A DNA stretch of 64,000 bases. Source: Alcanivorax sp. DSM 26293. Lineage in GTDB: Bacteria > Pseudomonadota > Gammaproteobacteria > Pseudomonadales > Alcanivoracaceae. The notes under the pieces are model-generated. The model did no database searches. It was not told the origin of the DNA and saw only the letters and a program-made list of their open reading frames with translations. The stretch is from contig NZ_FNUM01000008.1 of assembly GCF_900107995.1 (NCBI RefSeq), forward strand, positions 151,458 to 215,457. Direction: 5' to 3'. A program made the translations under genes and the position numbers. The stretch's first letter is position 1. The number at the start of each line of letters is the position of its first letter. This document shows, piece after piece, positions 37,388 through 45,196 of this stretch.

Positions 37388-38713
37388 ATGAGCCTGTTTC
37401 TCAACCCCATTGTCTGGTCCGTGATTCTGCTCATGGGCCTGAGCATTGCGCGCATGAACGTGGTACTCGCCCTGCTCTGCGCGGCGCTGGTGGCCGGCAT
37501 GGGTAGTGGCCTGGATCTGCAAAGCACCCTGTCTGCCTTTGGCGGCGGCCTGGGTGGCGGCGCCAATATCGCCCTGAGTTATGCCCTGCTGGGGGCCTTT
37601 GCGGTGGCCATTGCCCGCTCCGGGATTACCGAATGGCTGGCCGCACGGATCATTGCCCGGCTCGGTCGCACCCCGGCGCCGGACCAGCTGCGTCTGATTC
37701 GCACGCTGCTACTCATGGTGCTGCTGGCCGCCGCCATCATGAGCCAGAACCTGGTGCCCATTCATATCGCCTTTATCCCGATCCTGGTGCCACCGCTACT
37801 GGAAGTGATGCACCAGCTGCGCCTGGACCGGCGACTGGCGGCCTGTGTGCTCACCTTCGGGCTGATTACCCCGTATATGGTGTTGCCGGTGGGTTTCGGC
37901 AGCATTTTCCTGCATACCCAACTTGGCCCCAGCCTGGCAAAAGCGGGGCTGGCAATTCCCAAGGGGGAACTGCCCCTGGCCATGCTGCTGCCCGCTGCCG
38001 GCATGGTGGTGGGCTTGATTCTCGCCTTCATCCGTTATCGCAAGCCCCGCGACTACCGGCCGGTAGCGCTGCCGGGCGAAGAGAAACACGCGCCGCTCTC
38101 GCTGCGAAATGTGATCGTCGCCGCCATTGCCCTGGCCGCCGCTCTGGCACTTCAGCTCTACAGCGATTCCATCATTCTCGGCGCCCTGGTGGGGTTTATG
38201 GTGTTTACAGCGGGGGGCGTGGTGCCCTGGCGGGAATCCCAGGACGCCTTTACCCAGGGCGTGAAAATGATGTCCCTGATCGGCTTTATCATGATTGCTG
38301 CCAACGGCTACGCTGCCGTGGTGGGTGCCAGCGGACAGGTGCCATTGCTGGTGGAGAGTGTGACCAGTGGTTTGCAAAGTCCACCAGTGGCAGCGGCACT
38401 GCTATTACTGCTCGGCTTGTTTGTGACGCTGGGGATTGGCTCGTCGTTTTCCACCATCCCCATCATCACCACCCTGTATGTGCCGCTCTGCCTGGCACTG
38501 GGTTTCTCACCACTGGCCACCGCCGCCCTGGTGGGCAGTGCGGCTGCCCTGGGTGACGCCGGTTCCCCGGCCTCGGACTCCACGCTGGGTCCCACCGCCG
38601 GTCTAAACGCTGATGGCCAGCACGACCATATCCGCGACACGGTGATTCCCACTTTTTTTCATTACAACCTGCCGCTGATCGCCGCTGGCTGGCTCGCCGC
38701 CATGGTTCTTTGA
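37388..38713 (+). CDS. Na+/H+ antiporter family (NhaC-like) permease
   Basis: 441 residues and about 11 membrane helices. The pattern matches the Na+/H+-antiporter superfamily in the YuiF-like subgroup: SYALLGAFAVAIARSGITEWLAARI, FIPILVPPLLEVMHQLRLDRRLAACVLTFGLITPYM, GDAGSPASDSTLGPTAGLNADGQHDHIRD. Some relatives are annotated as amino-acid (histidine) permeases, so the substrate is open. It is a single gene, with a family 3 repeat immediately downstream that separates it from a minus-strand gene. Confidence 0.85.
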   Translation: MSLFLNPIVWSVILLMGLSIARMNVVLALLCAALVAGMGSGLDLQSTLSAFGGGLGGGANIALSYALLGAFAVAIARSGITEWLAARIIARLGRTPAPDQLRLIRTLLLMVLLAAAIMSQNLVPIHIAFIPILVPPLLEVMHQLRLDRRLAACVLTFGLITPYMVLPVGFGSIFLHTQLGPSLAKAGLAIPKGELPLAMLLPAAGMVVGLILAFIRYRKPRDYRPVALPGEEKHAPLSLRNVIVAAIALAAALALQLYSDSIILGALVGFMVFTAGGVVPWRESQDAFTQGVKMMSLIGFIMIAANGYAAVVGASGQVPLLVESVTSGLQSPPVAAALLLLLGLFVTLGIGSSFSTIPIITTLYVPLCLALGFSPLATAALVGSAAALGDAGSPASDSTLGPTAGLNADGQHDHIRDTVIPTFFHYNLPLIAAGWLAAMVL

Positions 38714-38735
38714 ACAGAGGGCACGCTACCTGGAC

Positions 38736-38816
38736 CGTTGGAGCCTTACTCGCAAGGCGACTCTTTCGGGTATCCCTTTTTCACTGGCCCTTCGCCTTGT
38801 GAACAAGGCTCCAACG
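38736..38816. repeat. Intergenic repeat, family 3, copy 1
   Basis: CGTTGGAGCCTT and AAGGCTCCAACG end arms of about 27 bases with a few mismatches (inner part CGCAAGGCGA against TTCGCCTTGTG). The sequence is closely related to 46315-46400, 46443-46530 and a fragment at 62960-62994. It lies between convergent genes and could also end transcription. Confidence 0.8.
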
Positions 38817-38822
38817 GGGTGA

Positions 38823-39101
38823 TTACTTGCTCTTCCACATGCGGGCCACGGCCTTGTCGCTCCCCAACAGACCGACCACTTCACACACCAGCCCCACTGC
38901 CAGGAAAACCGCCACCGGGATCAGCCCGCCGTACAACTCAGCCACCACCGTTGCCGCTGCCGCCCCGGTGGACAGCACCAGAAACAAGGCCCCCACCACG
39001 ATCAGGATTTTCCGGTGCGACGGACGATAAGCATAGTTGTCATCGCCGGACTCAAACGGATTGAGGATGGGAGAAAACACTTTGCGAAGAAATTCTTTCA
39101 C
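38823..39101 (-). CDS. Small membrane protein, unknown
   Basis: 92 residues with two hydrophobic helices (about 32-52 and 58-80), a charged N-terminus (MKEFLRKVFSPILNPFESGDDNYAYRPSHRK) and a short basic C-terminus. No family motif is recognised. The codon use matches its neighbours and the frame is closed by a family 3 repeat just beyond its stop. Probably a real gene, but the function is unknown. Confidence 0.65.
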   Translation of the reverse strand: MKEFLRKVFSPILNPFESGDDNYAYRPSHRKILIVVGALFLVLSTGAAAATVVAELYGGLIPVAVFLAVGLVCEVVGLLGSDKAVARMWKSK

Positions 39102-39202
39102 TGGTTAACACCGATTCAATGTATTGATGAATGCCCCACTACCCGGTGAAGCAAGGATGGTGCCATGAGATGAAGCCATGAAATCTTTCACGGACAAACC
39201 GT

Positions 39203-39230
39203 AAAAAGGCGCCCTCGGCGCCTTTCTTTT
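39203..39230 (-). terminator. Terminator of the AraC-type gene
   Basis: AAAGGCGCC-CTC-GGCGCCTTT (39205-39225). On the minus strand it is followed by TTTTTAC. It is 32 bases after the stop at 39257, and it could also work from the plus side. Confidence 0.85.
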
Positions 39231-39256
39231 GCTTTTCTGTTGCCCACGATCGACGC

Positions 39257-40276
39257 CTAACTTCTCTCCGCGGCATCTTCTTCCGCCTTCAACTTTCGGT
39301 ACTCAATGGGTGTCATACCGACCCAGCGCTTGAACGCCCGATAGAAGGTGGACGGTTCCGAAAAACCGGTGAGATAGACGATTTCGTCGATGGATTCCTC
39401 GGTGCCGGCGAGCAGGCGTTTGGCCAGACGGCAGCGATAATCGGCAACCAGCTGGTTGAAGTTGGTACCGGCATCGGCCAGCCGGGTACGCAACTGGCGA
39501 GCCTTGATGCCCAGTCGCTCGGCCACTTCTTCCAGATTGGCATGGCCGGATTCCAGCAGTTCGCCGATCAGGCGATTGACCTGGGCGACCAGATCCTGCT
39601 TTTCCAGACGGGCCACCTGTTCGCTGGCCAGCTGCTCGTGCAGGTGCAACAGTTCCGGCTCGTGGTGGGCCGACGGCAGATTCATGACCCGGGCATCGAA
39701 GTACATGCCGATACTCGGCATATCGAACTTCACCGGACAATCGAAGAGCCGCTCGTATTCCTGCTGGTCCGCATGACGGCTATGACCGAAGTGGACTTCA
39801 AGCGGCTCGAAGGCACCGTCAGTGACGAAACGAAAGAACTTGATCACGCCCATCATCATGCATTCATTGAGATGGCTGAGACGTTTACTCCAGATCATCT
39901 GTTTGAGAAAGACCCGATCCCCTTCCTCGAACAATTCCCCCTGGGCAGCGTCTGACAGCAGGCGCTGGTAATCCAGGGCACGTTTCAGGCCTTCGCCAAA
40001 AGTGGGGCTGGACAGGAACAGGTATTCCAGAACCTGGCCCTTGTAAACAGGAATATGCTCACCCAGGTGCAGGCCGACGTGTTCATCACCGGAGACTTTC
40101 TCCAGTGCCTGCCAGAACCATTCCTGGGCATCGTGGGGCGTACGCAGGTCAGGAACCTGAAGAATGGATTTGTCGAGACCGACTTCTGCCAACACGGCAT
40201 CGGCATCAATACCGGCGTTAATCATGGCCTTGTAGGCCATTCGTAACAGCACACCGGAATCTGTCATTTCTGCCAT
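39257..40276 (-). CDS. AraC-family regulator with arabinose-operon-like N-terminal domain (OruR/ArgR-like type)
   Basis: 339 residues. Residues 1-200 form the ligand domain found in OruR- and CdhR-type regulators (GEHIPVYKGQVLEYLFLSSPTFGEGLKRALDYQRLLSD). The C-terminal AraC domain has two helix-turn-helices (LEEVAERLGIKARQLRTRL, SIDEIVYLTGFSEPSTFYRAFKRWVGMTPIEYRKL). It lies just downstream of the desaturase operon but behind a terminator, so it is a separate transcript. Its target is unknown; lipid genes are the guess from context. Confidence 0.9.
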   Translation of the reverse strand: MAEMTDSGVLLRMAYKAMINAGIDADAVLAEVGLDKSILQVPDLRTPHDAQEWFWQALEKVSGDEHVGLHLGEHIPVYKGQVLEYLFLSSPTFGEGLKRALDYQRLLSDAAQGELFEEGDRVFLKQMIWSKRLSHLNECMMMGVIKFFRFVTDGAFEPLEVHFGHSRHADQQEYERLFDCPVKFDMPSIGMYFDARVMNLPSAHHEPELLHLHEQLASEQVARLEKQDLVAQVNRLIGELLESGHANLEEVAERLGIKARQLRTRLADAGTNFNQLVADYRCRLAKRLLAGTEESIDEIVYLTGFSEPSTFYRAFKRWVGMTPIEYRKLKAEEDAAERS

Positions 40277-40298
40277 GCGTTCTGCCTTGTCCCCAAAT

Positions 40299-40332
40299 AA
40301 AAAAAGCTACTCTCAGATTGACTGAGAGTAGC
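40299..40332 (-). terminator. Terminator of the desC-desB operon
   Basis: On the minus strand GCTACTCTCAG pairs perfectly with CTGAGAGTAGC over a five-base loop (40306-40316 with 40322-40332), then TTTTTTTATTT. It separates desB from the araC-type gene. Confidence 0.93.
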
Positions 40333-40401
40333 ATAAGGATGGCAGGGCCGGAACCAGCGCAGGACCGGCCCCAACCAGGAGATCGAGCTGCCCGGGAGTG
40401 A

Positions 40402-41559
40402 TCAGGCAGCCTTGCGGGTTTCTGACTGCGGTTCACGGGTCAGGGATACCACTTTGGCTCGCAGGCCATTGAGTGGACCCTTGTCGCTGCCGCCCTGGGT
40501 CTTGCTGGGCAAAGACAGCTTGAAGATCCGTTTCCACACACTCAGAGACTGCTTCACAAACGAGCCGGTGTTATAAGGCAGGCCGTGCTTTTCACAGATG
40601 GCACGCACTTCCGGCGCAATTTTCGCGTAGCGATGGGCCGGCATGTCCGGGAACAGGTGGTGCTCGATCTGGAAGCTCAGGTTGCCGCTCATCACGTGCA
40701 TCAGACGGCCGCCTTCAAAGTTGGCCGAGCCCAGCAGCTGACGGACATACCACTGACCACGGGTCTCGTTCTCAATCACGGACTCCGGGAACTGCTCCAC
40801 CTCTTCCGGGAAGTGACCATTGAAGATCACCTGGGAAGACCACAGGTTGCGCGCCAGGTTGGCGGTCACATTACCGGCAAACACGAAGGGCGCAAACGGG
40901 CCAGCCAGTGCCGGGAACAGCAGGTAGTCCTTGAACAGCTGCTTGCGCATCTTTTTCCAGGTCGGCTTGAACTCCGCTTTCAGCTCTTCCTTGGTCTTGG
41001 TCTTGTAGACCAGGTAGTCCTCCAGCTTGAGGCTCTGGATCGCCACAAAGTGCTGGAAGAAGGTGGCCAGGATGCCTGCCAGGATCGGGTTGAACAGGAA
41101 GCGCGGCTCCCAGTCCTGATCATCGGACATGCGCAGAATGCCATAGCCAATGTCATGGTCCTTGTCGAGCACGTTGGTGAACGTGTGGTGCTCGAAATTG
41201 TGAGTCTGCTTCCAGGCCGTGTTGGTGCAGGTGTTATCCCAGTCAAAGACCTTGGAGTTAATGGCCGGATCGCCCATCCAGTCATACTGGCCGTGCATCA
41301 CGTTATGGCCGATCTCCATGTTGTCGAGGATCTTGGAGGCAGACAGACAGGCCACACCGGCCAGCCATGCCGGCGGCAGGAAACCTGCCATCAGCAGACC
41401 GCGGCCGGCCACTTCCAGACGACGCTGACGCTTGATCAGAGTACGGATGTAGTTGGCATCTTTTTCGCCCAGGTCCGCCATTTCCCGATTACGGATGGCA
41501 TCCAGTTCCTGGCCAATGGTCTCGAATTGTTCGGCGGTCAAATTGCTGAAAATACTCAT
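40402..41559 (-). CDS. desB: Aerobic acyl-CoA delta-9 fatty acid desaturase (DesB-like)
   Basis: 385 residues. Three histidine boxes of membrane di-iron desaturases are present: HNVMH (85-89), HNFEHH (120-125) and QIEHHLFPDMPAHRY near residue 300. Hydrophobic stretches are near 55-75, 155-175 and 215-235. It introduces a double bond into saturated acyl-CoA or phospholipid chains using oxygen and electrons from its reductase. AAGGAGAA precedes the ATG. Gene order desC-desB with a divergent DesT-type repressor matches the P. aeruginosa system, and fabAB in this window provides the oxygen-independent route to the same products. Confidence 0.92.
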   Translation of the reverse strand: MSIFSNLTAEQFETIGQELDAIRNREMADLGEKDANYIRTLIKRQRRLEVAGRGLLMAGFLPPAWLAGVACLSASKILDNMEIGHNVMHGQYDWMGDPAINSKVFDWDNTCTNTAWKQTHNFEHHTFTNVLDKDHDIGYGILRMSDDQDWEPRFLFNPILAGILATFFQHFVAIQSLKLEDYLVYKTKTKEELKAEFKPTWKKMRKQLFKDYLLFPALAGPFAPFVFAGNVTANLARNLWSSQVIFNGHFPEEVEQFPESVIENETRGQWYVRQLLGSANFEGGRLMHVMSGNLSFQIEHHLFPDMPAHRYAKIAPEVRAICEKHGLPYNTGSFVKQSLSVWKRIFKLSLPSKTQGGSDKGPLNGLRAKVVSLTREPQSETRKAA

Positions 41560-41623
41560 ATGCTTTCTCCTTAAACCCGGTTTGAAGATTCGTCCTGTGA
41601 CGCTTCGGTTTGGGTAAATCCGT

Positions 41624-42742
41624 TTAGATGTCCAGGGTCACCGTGCCCACCGGCACGCTGACGCAAATTTGAATGTCTTCTTCGCCACTGCTGATCTCAC
41701 CGGTGCGAATATCGCGCACGTCACCGGCGGTCTTGCGGCAGGTACAGGCGTGGCAGATGCCCATGCGGCAACCGGATTCCGGGGTCAGCCCGGCAGATTC
41801 CGCTTGCTCAAGCAGGGTGGCACCATTGTTAATGGCCATTTTCTCGCTCTGTACGAAACGCACTTCGCCTTCCGCGCTGTCGCTTTCGATCTGCGGCGCC
41901 GCCAGGGTGAACTGCTCCTTGTGCAGGCGCTCTGCCAGGCCGTCCTCTTCCCAGACTTTTTCCACCGCAGCCATCATCGGCGGCGGACCACACAGAAAAG
42001 TGGTTGCCTGTGCAAATTCCGGCGCAGCAATGTACAGATGTTCACGGGAAAAAAGGCCGGACAGTTCGCCCTGTTCACCCTCATCATTGAAGCAACGCAC
42101 CAGGGTCACGTTGTCGTGGGTCCGTGCGATCTCGTCCAGCTCGCTGGCATAGATCATGTCGGCGGCGCTGTTGGCGTAATGCAGGAAAGTGATCGGGCCG
42201 CTGAAGCCCTCATCACAAAGGGTGCGCAGCATGGACATCACCGGGGTGATACCGCTGCCACCACTGATCAGCAGCACCTGCTCCGGGCGTTGTTCCGGCA
42301 GGGCGAATTCGCCGTCCGCCTGGGACAGCAACACCACATCACCCACACTCAGTTGTTCACGCAGATGACGGGAAACAAAGCCGTTGGCGTGCACTTTGGC
42401 GGTGAGCTCGATGCAGCCATCGGCGCGGTGCAGGGAGTTGGCCGGCGAATAACAGCGGGTCTGGCGCTTGCCGTTGATGGTGACGGAAAGCTGCACGAAC
42501 TGGCCCGGGATAAAGCCTTCCCAGTTGTGATTGGGGCGCAGGGTCAGGGTCACGCTGTCATTGGTCAGGTAGCGCACGGCTTCCACCTTGGCGCGCACCT
42601 CATTGACGGACCACAGCGGATTGAACACTTCCAGATAACGGTCAACGCCATGGGGATAGGAAAGAATATCCGCCACGCGGGACTGCAGCAGGCGGGTCAG
42701 GCCTTGCTGAAAACGGCTGGAGGTCTGTGTCATTGCGTTCAT
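41624..42742 (-). CDS. desC: Desaturase-associated ferredoxin reductase (DesC-like)
   Basis: 372 residues from ATG 42742, chosen for AGGG eight bases upstream; ATG 42751 and 42733 are alternatives, and the frame is open to 42817. Flavodoxin-reductase layout: FAD-binding RCYSPANS, NAD-binding LLISGGSGITPVMSMLRTL, FLCGPPPMM, then a C-terminal plant-type 2Fe-2S domain with cysteines in CRMGICHACTCR and a later C near the end. It transfers electrons from NAD(P)H to DesB. It is 64 bases upstream of desB in one operon. Confidence 0.92.
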   Translation of the reverse strand: MNAMTQTSSRFQQGLTRLLQSRVADILSYPHGVDRYLEVFNPLWSVNEVRAKVEAVRYLTNDSVTLTLRPNHNWEGFIPGQFVQLSVTINGKRQTRCYSPANSLHRADGCIELTAKVHANGFVSRHLREQLSVGDVVLLSQADGEFALPEQRPEQVLLISGGSGITPVMSMLRTLCDEGFSGPITFLHYANSAADMIYASELDEIARTHDNVTLVRCFNDEGEQGELSGLFSREHLYIAAPEFAQATTFLCGPPPMMAAVEKVWEEDGLAERLHKEQFTLAAPQIESDSAEGEVRFVQSEKMAINNGATLLEQAESAGLTPESGCRMGICHACTCRKTAGDVRDIRTGEISSGEEDIQICVSVPVGTVTLDI

Positions 42743-43041
42743 TGGGTTCATCCCTGTAAGTGAACAGTTGTACGCATTATTCACAGGCTCGCCGTTTTCG
42801 TCAACACCTGTACACACAATTTTGTAAAAACCTTCACTATCATGCAGTTACACATGTTTTCTGCGCACCAGTTGCATCACGGGCTCACAACGGGGAGAAT
42901 TTACAGCGTATTTTCAGGGTCTGTGGGTGCGTGATGCCCGCCAGTACCCCGGCATTGTCCTGCCCGAGCAGCCGGAAACGGGAATGAAACTGCCGATCGG
43001 GCCTGCCCAACGACCTGAACCCCCATGCAGAGGCGACCGGA
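42743..43041. other. desCB/desT divergent control region
   Basis: About 300 bases. GTGAA (42760-42764) and TTCAC (42780-42784) form a spaced inverted pair inside a stretch beginning AGTGAACAGTTGTACG, and TGTAC recurs at 42769-42773 and about 42813. This is the expected place for the DesT-type operator. The operator itself is not certain. Confidence 0.45.
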
Positions 43042-43689
43042 ATGAGCAAGGAAAGCACCAGCAGAACCCGCAAGCCGAAACGGGGGCAAACCCGTGAAGC
43101 TCTGATGGCAGCGGCGCTGGATCTGGTCGTCAAGAAAGCCCCGTTTTCCGCATTGAGTCTGCGTGAAGTCACCAAGAAAGCCGGAGTGGTCCCCACTGCC
43201 TTCTACCGGCATTTTCCGGACATGAGCGCCCTGGGGCTGACGCTGCTGGACGAATCCTTCCGTACCCTGCGTCATATGATGCGCCAGGTCCGCCAGGAAG
43301 AGCTCCCCAATGAACGGATGCTGCGCGGCTCCCTGGAGGTGTACTTCAACTATGTCCGCAACAACCGGGCGCACTTCCTGTTCGTGTCCAAGGAACTGGC
43401 CGGGGGCACGCCCACCATGCGCAACGCCATCCGCCGGGAAATCCGTATGTTCACCAACGAGCTGGCCATGGATATGGCCCGCTTTCCCTTCCTCAACCAC
43501 GTGAACGCAGAAGACCTGCAAATGATGGCCGGGCTGGTAGTCAACAACGTCACCGCCCTCACCCAGGAAATGCTGGAACTGGAAGAAGACGACGAATTCG
43601 GCCAGAACCAGGTTCTCGGCACCGCCGAAAAACAGCTGCGGCTGATCTATTTCGGGGTCGGCATGTGGAAATCCAAACCGGACCAGTGA
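43042..43689 (+). CDS. desT: TetR-family lipid-sensing repressor (DesT/FabR-like)
   Basis: 215 residues. The HTH region is TREALMAAALDLVVKKAPFSALSLREVTKKAGVVPTAFYRHFPDMSALG, with the VVPTAFYRHF recognition helix shared by DesT and FabR. The C-terminal helical domain (HFLFVSKELAGGTPTMRNAIRREI) also fits that group, which senses the ratio of unsaturated to saturated acyl-CoA. Its divergence from desCB supports the DesT assignment. In Pseudomonas this regulator also controls fabAB, which are present here at 3683-5434. Confidence 0.88.
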   Translation: MSKESTSRTRKPKRGQTREALMAAALDLVVKKAPFSALSLREVTKKAGVVPTAFYRHFPDMSALGLTLLDESFRTLRHMMRQVRQEELPNERMLRGSLEVYFNYVRNNRAHFLFVSKELAGGTPTMRNAIRREIRMFTNELAMDMARFPFLNHVNAEDLQMMAGLVVNNVTALTQEMLELEEDDEFGQNQVLGTAEKQLRLIYFGVGMWKSKPDQ

Positions 43690-43922
43690 ACCGGTCCCTG
43701 CCACCTTCCTTCTTGCAGACAAACCTCTGTCACAGTTTTATTCACGTGTGCTTTAGTCCCTATACAGCTTGTCTGCGCGGCCAATAGCGCATCGCCGACC
43801 CTGCTCTATACTCCCAGCAACATCGTCGTTCCATGATCTTTACGCCTCTGCCGGTCGCCGCGCAGGGACATAAAGATCATGGGTCTGAGACCACCACACG
43901 ACCAACGGGAAAGGATCGAGTA
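43690..43922. other. Leader region of the MaoC gene with long inverted repeat
   Basis: 233 bases without a gene. A perfect 12-base inverted repeat, CCATGATCTTTA at 43831-43842 and TAAAGATCATGG at 43871-43882, encloses 28 GC-rich bases. It starts 92 bases before the ATG at 43923 and could be an operator or a leader hairpin. The ATG inside its left arm opens a frame joined to the MaoC gene, but it is not the likely start. Confidence 0.6.
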
Positions 43923-44792
43923 ATGAGTGAGGTAAAATTCCGCGAACTGCGCAACGCGCCCCCCATGGTGATCAACTTCGCCAAAGCGGTCATGCGCGCC
44001 ACCGTAAAGCCGGGCAGTAACCCCACCCTGCCGGAAATCGGCCTGCGCCTGAACGATGTGGCCCTGGACGAGAAGCACCTGGCCGCCTACCGCAAGGTGT
44101 GTGGCTTTGCCGCCGACGGCAAGCTGCCGGTGACCTACCCGCACATGCACGCCTTCCCGCTGCATATGGCCCTGATTCTCAGCGACGGCTTCCCGTTCCC
44201 GGCCATGGGCCTGGTGCACGTGCGCAACAGCATCACCCAGTATCGCCCTATCAGCGAGCGTGAGCAGCTGAACGTGAAATGCTACCTGGGCAATCTGACC
44301 AAGGTGGACAAGGGCTACGAGTTCTCCATCTTTACCAGCATCAGTACCGGCGGTGAACGAGTCTGGGAAAGCGAATCGGTGAATTTCTTCCGCAGTGGCG
44401 GCGGTGGCAGCAGCAAGAAGAAAGATGCGCCCAAGCCCCAGCCGGCCACCGACACCGTGGAATGGAAAGTCCCCGGCGACACCGGCCGTCGCTACGGCGC
44501 AGTATCCGGTGACCGTAACCCGATTCACCTGTACCCGCTGTCCGCCAAACTGTTCGGCTTCAAGCGCCAGATTGCCCACGGCATGTGGTCCAAGGCCCGC
44601 TGCCTGGCCGAGCTGCAGAACCAGCTGCCGGAAGAAGCCTTCACCGTGGATGTGCAGTTCAAACTGCCCATGTTCATCCCCGCCACCGTGAAGTTCGAGA
44701 ACAAGCCCGTCGATGGCGGCAGCGACTTCCGCCTGCTGGCCAAGGACGGCATCAAGCCGCACCTGGCCGGCCAGATCCGTCCGGCGGAGTAA
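43923..44792 (+). CDS. MaoC-like (R)-specific enoyl hydratase, double hot-dog (HtdX-like)
   Basis: 289 residues from ATG 43923, with AGGA about 12 bases upstream. The C-terminal half carries the hydratase-2 signature RRYGAVSGDRNPIHLYPLSA...GFKRQIAHGMW, with the catalytic Asp/His in SGDRNPIH. The N-terminal half is a second hot-dog without that motif. The two are joined by a Gly/Ser/Lys linker (SGGGGSSKKKDAPKPQP). It hydrates trans-2-enoyl-CoA to (R)-3-hydroxyacyl-CoA. It could work with the FabG4-like reductase and thiolase at 31188-34205. Confidence 0.9.
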   Translation: MSEVKFRELRNAPPMVINFAKAVMRATVKPGSNPTLPEIGLRLNDVALDEKHLAAYRKVCGFAADGKLPVTYPHMHAFPLHMALILSDGFPFPAMGLVHVRNSITQYRPISEREQLNVKCYLGNLTKVDKGYEFSIFTSISTGGERVWESESVNFFRSGGGGSSKKKDAPKPQPATDTVEWKVPGDTGRRYGAVSGDRNPIHLYPLSAKLFGFKRQIAHGMWSKARCLAELQNQLPEEAFTVDVQFKLPMFIPATVKFENKPVDGGSDFRLLAKDGIKPHLAGQIRPAE

Positions 44793-44817
44793 AAACAGCT
44801 ACAAGCGTCAAGCTGCA

Positions 44818-44867
44818 ACGCGGGCAGGGCCGTGCTAATCACATAGCGCCCTGCCCGCGTTTTTTTG
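44818..44867 (+). terminator. Terminator of the MaoC gene
   Basis: ACGCGGGCAGGGC pairs with GCCCTGCCCGCGT (13 bases) across a 17-base loop and is followed by seven T's. Confidence 0.92.
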
Positions 44868-44932
44868 TGGGGGGCCAAGAACGCTAGGCGCGTCGCTCGC
44901 GGGGCGATTTGAACCTTGCCTAAGGTTGTTGA

Positions 44933-45102
44933 TGTAGGAGCACCGCTTGAGGTGCGAACCGAGCGTAGCGAGGCGAGGCGACAAAGATCAAAGTCCGTCC
45001 GCCATTCTTTCTGGAACCTGTGGAGCGCTGGTATCCCTGATCGCCCTGCGGCCGATTTCCGCGCAAGCGCGGTTCGCCATGCAAGCATAGCTCCTACAGC
45101 GG
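44933..45102. repeat. Intergenic repeat, family 2, copy 2
   Basis: Begins TGTAGGAGCACCGCTTGAGG and ends GCTCCTACAGCGG. Shares its ends and the GCGAACCGAGCG core with 34327-34556 but is about 60 bases shorter, the central part being different. Confidence 0.75.
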
Positions 45103-45196
45103 CTTCGTAGAAATGACGAGGTCCGGGGAATTTTCCAGCCTTTCCCTTTCCTACAAGCGTGGCTTGTAGCTTGTAGCTGTTCTAAACTCGCCCCCC

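Larger units (their letters stand above)
44793..45196. other. Intergenic region between MaoC and mnmH genes
   Basis: 404 bases without a gene: a CAAGC-type short repeat (44799-44817), a strong terminator, a family 2 repeat and another CAAGC/GCTTG stretch (45151-45180) just before mnmH. Confidence 0.75.
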
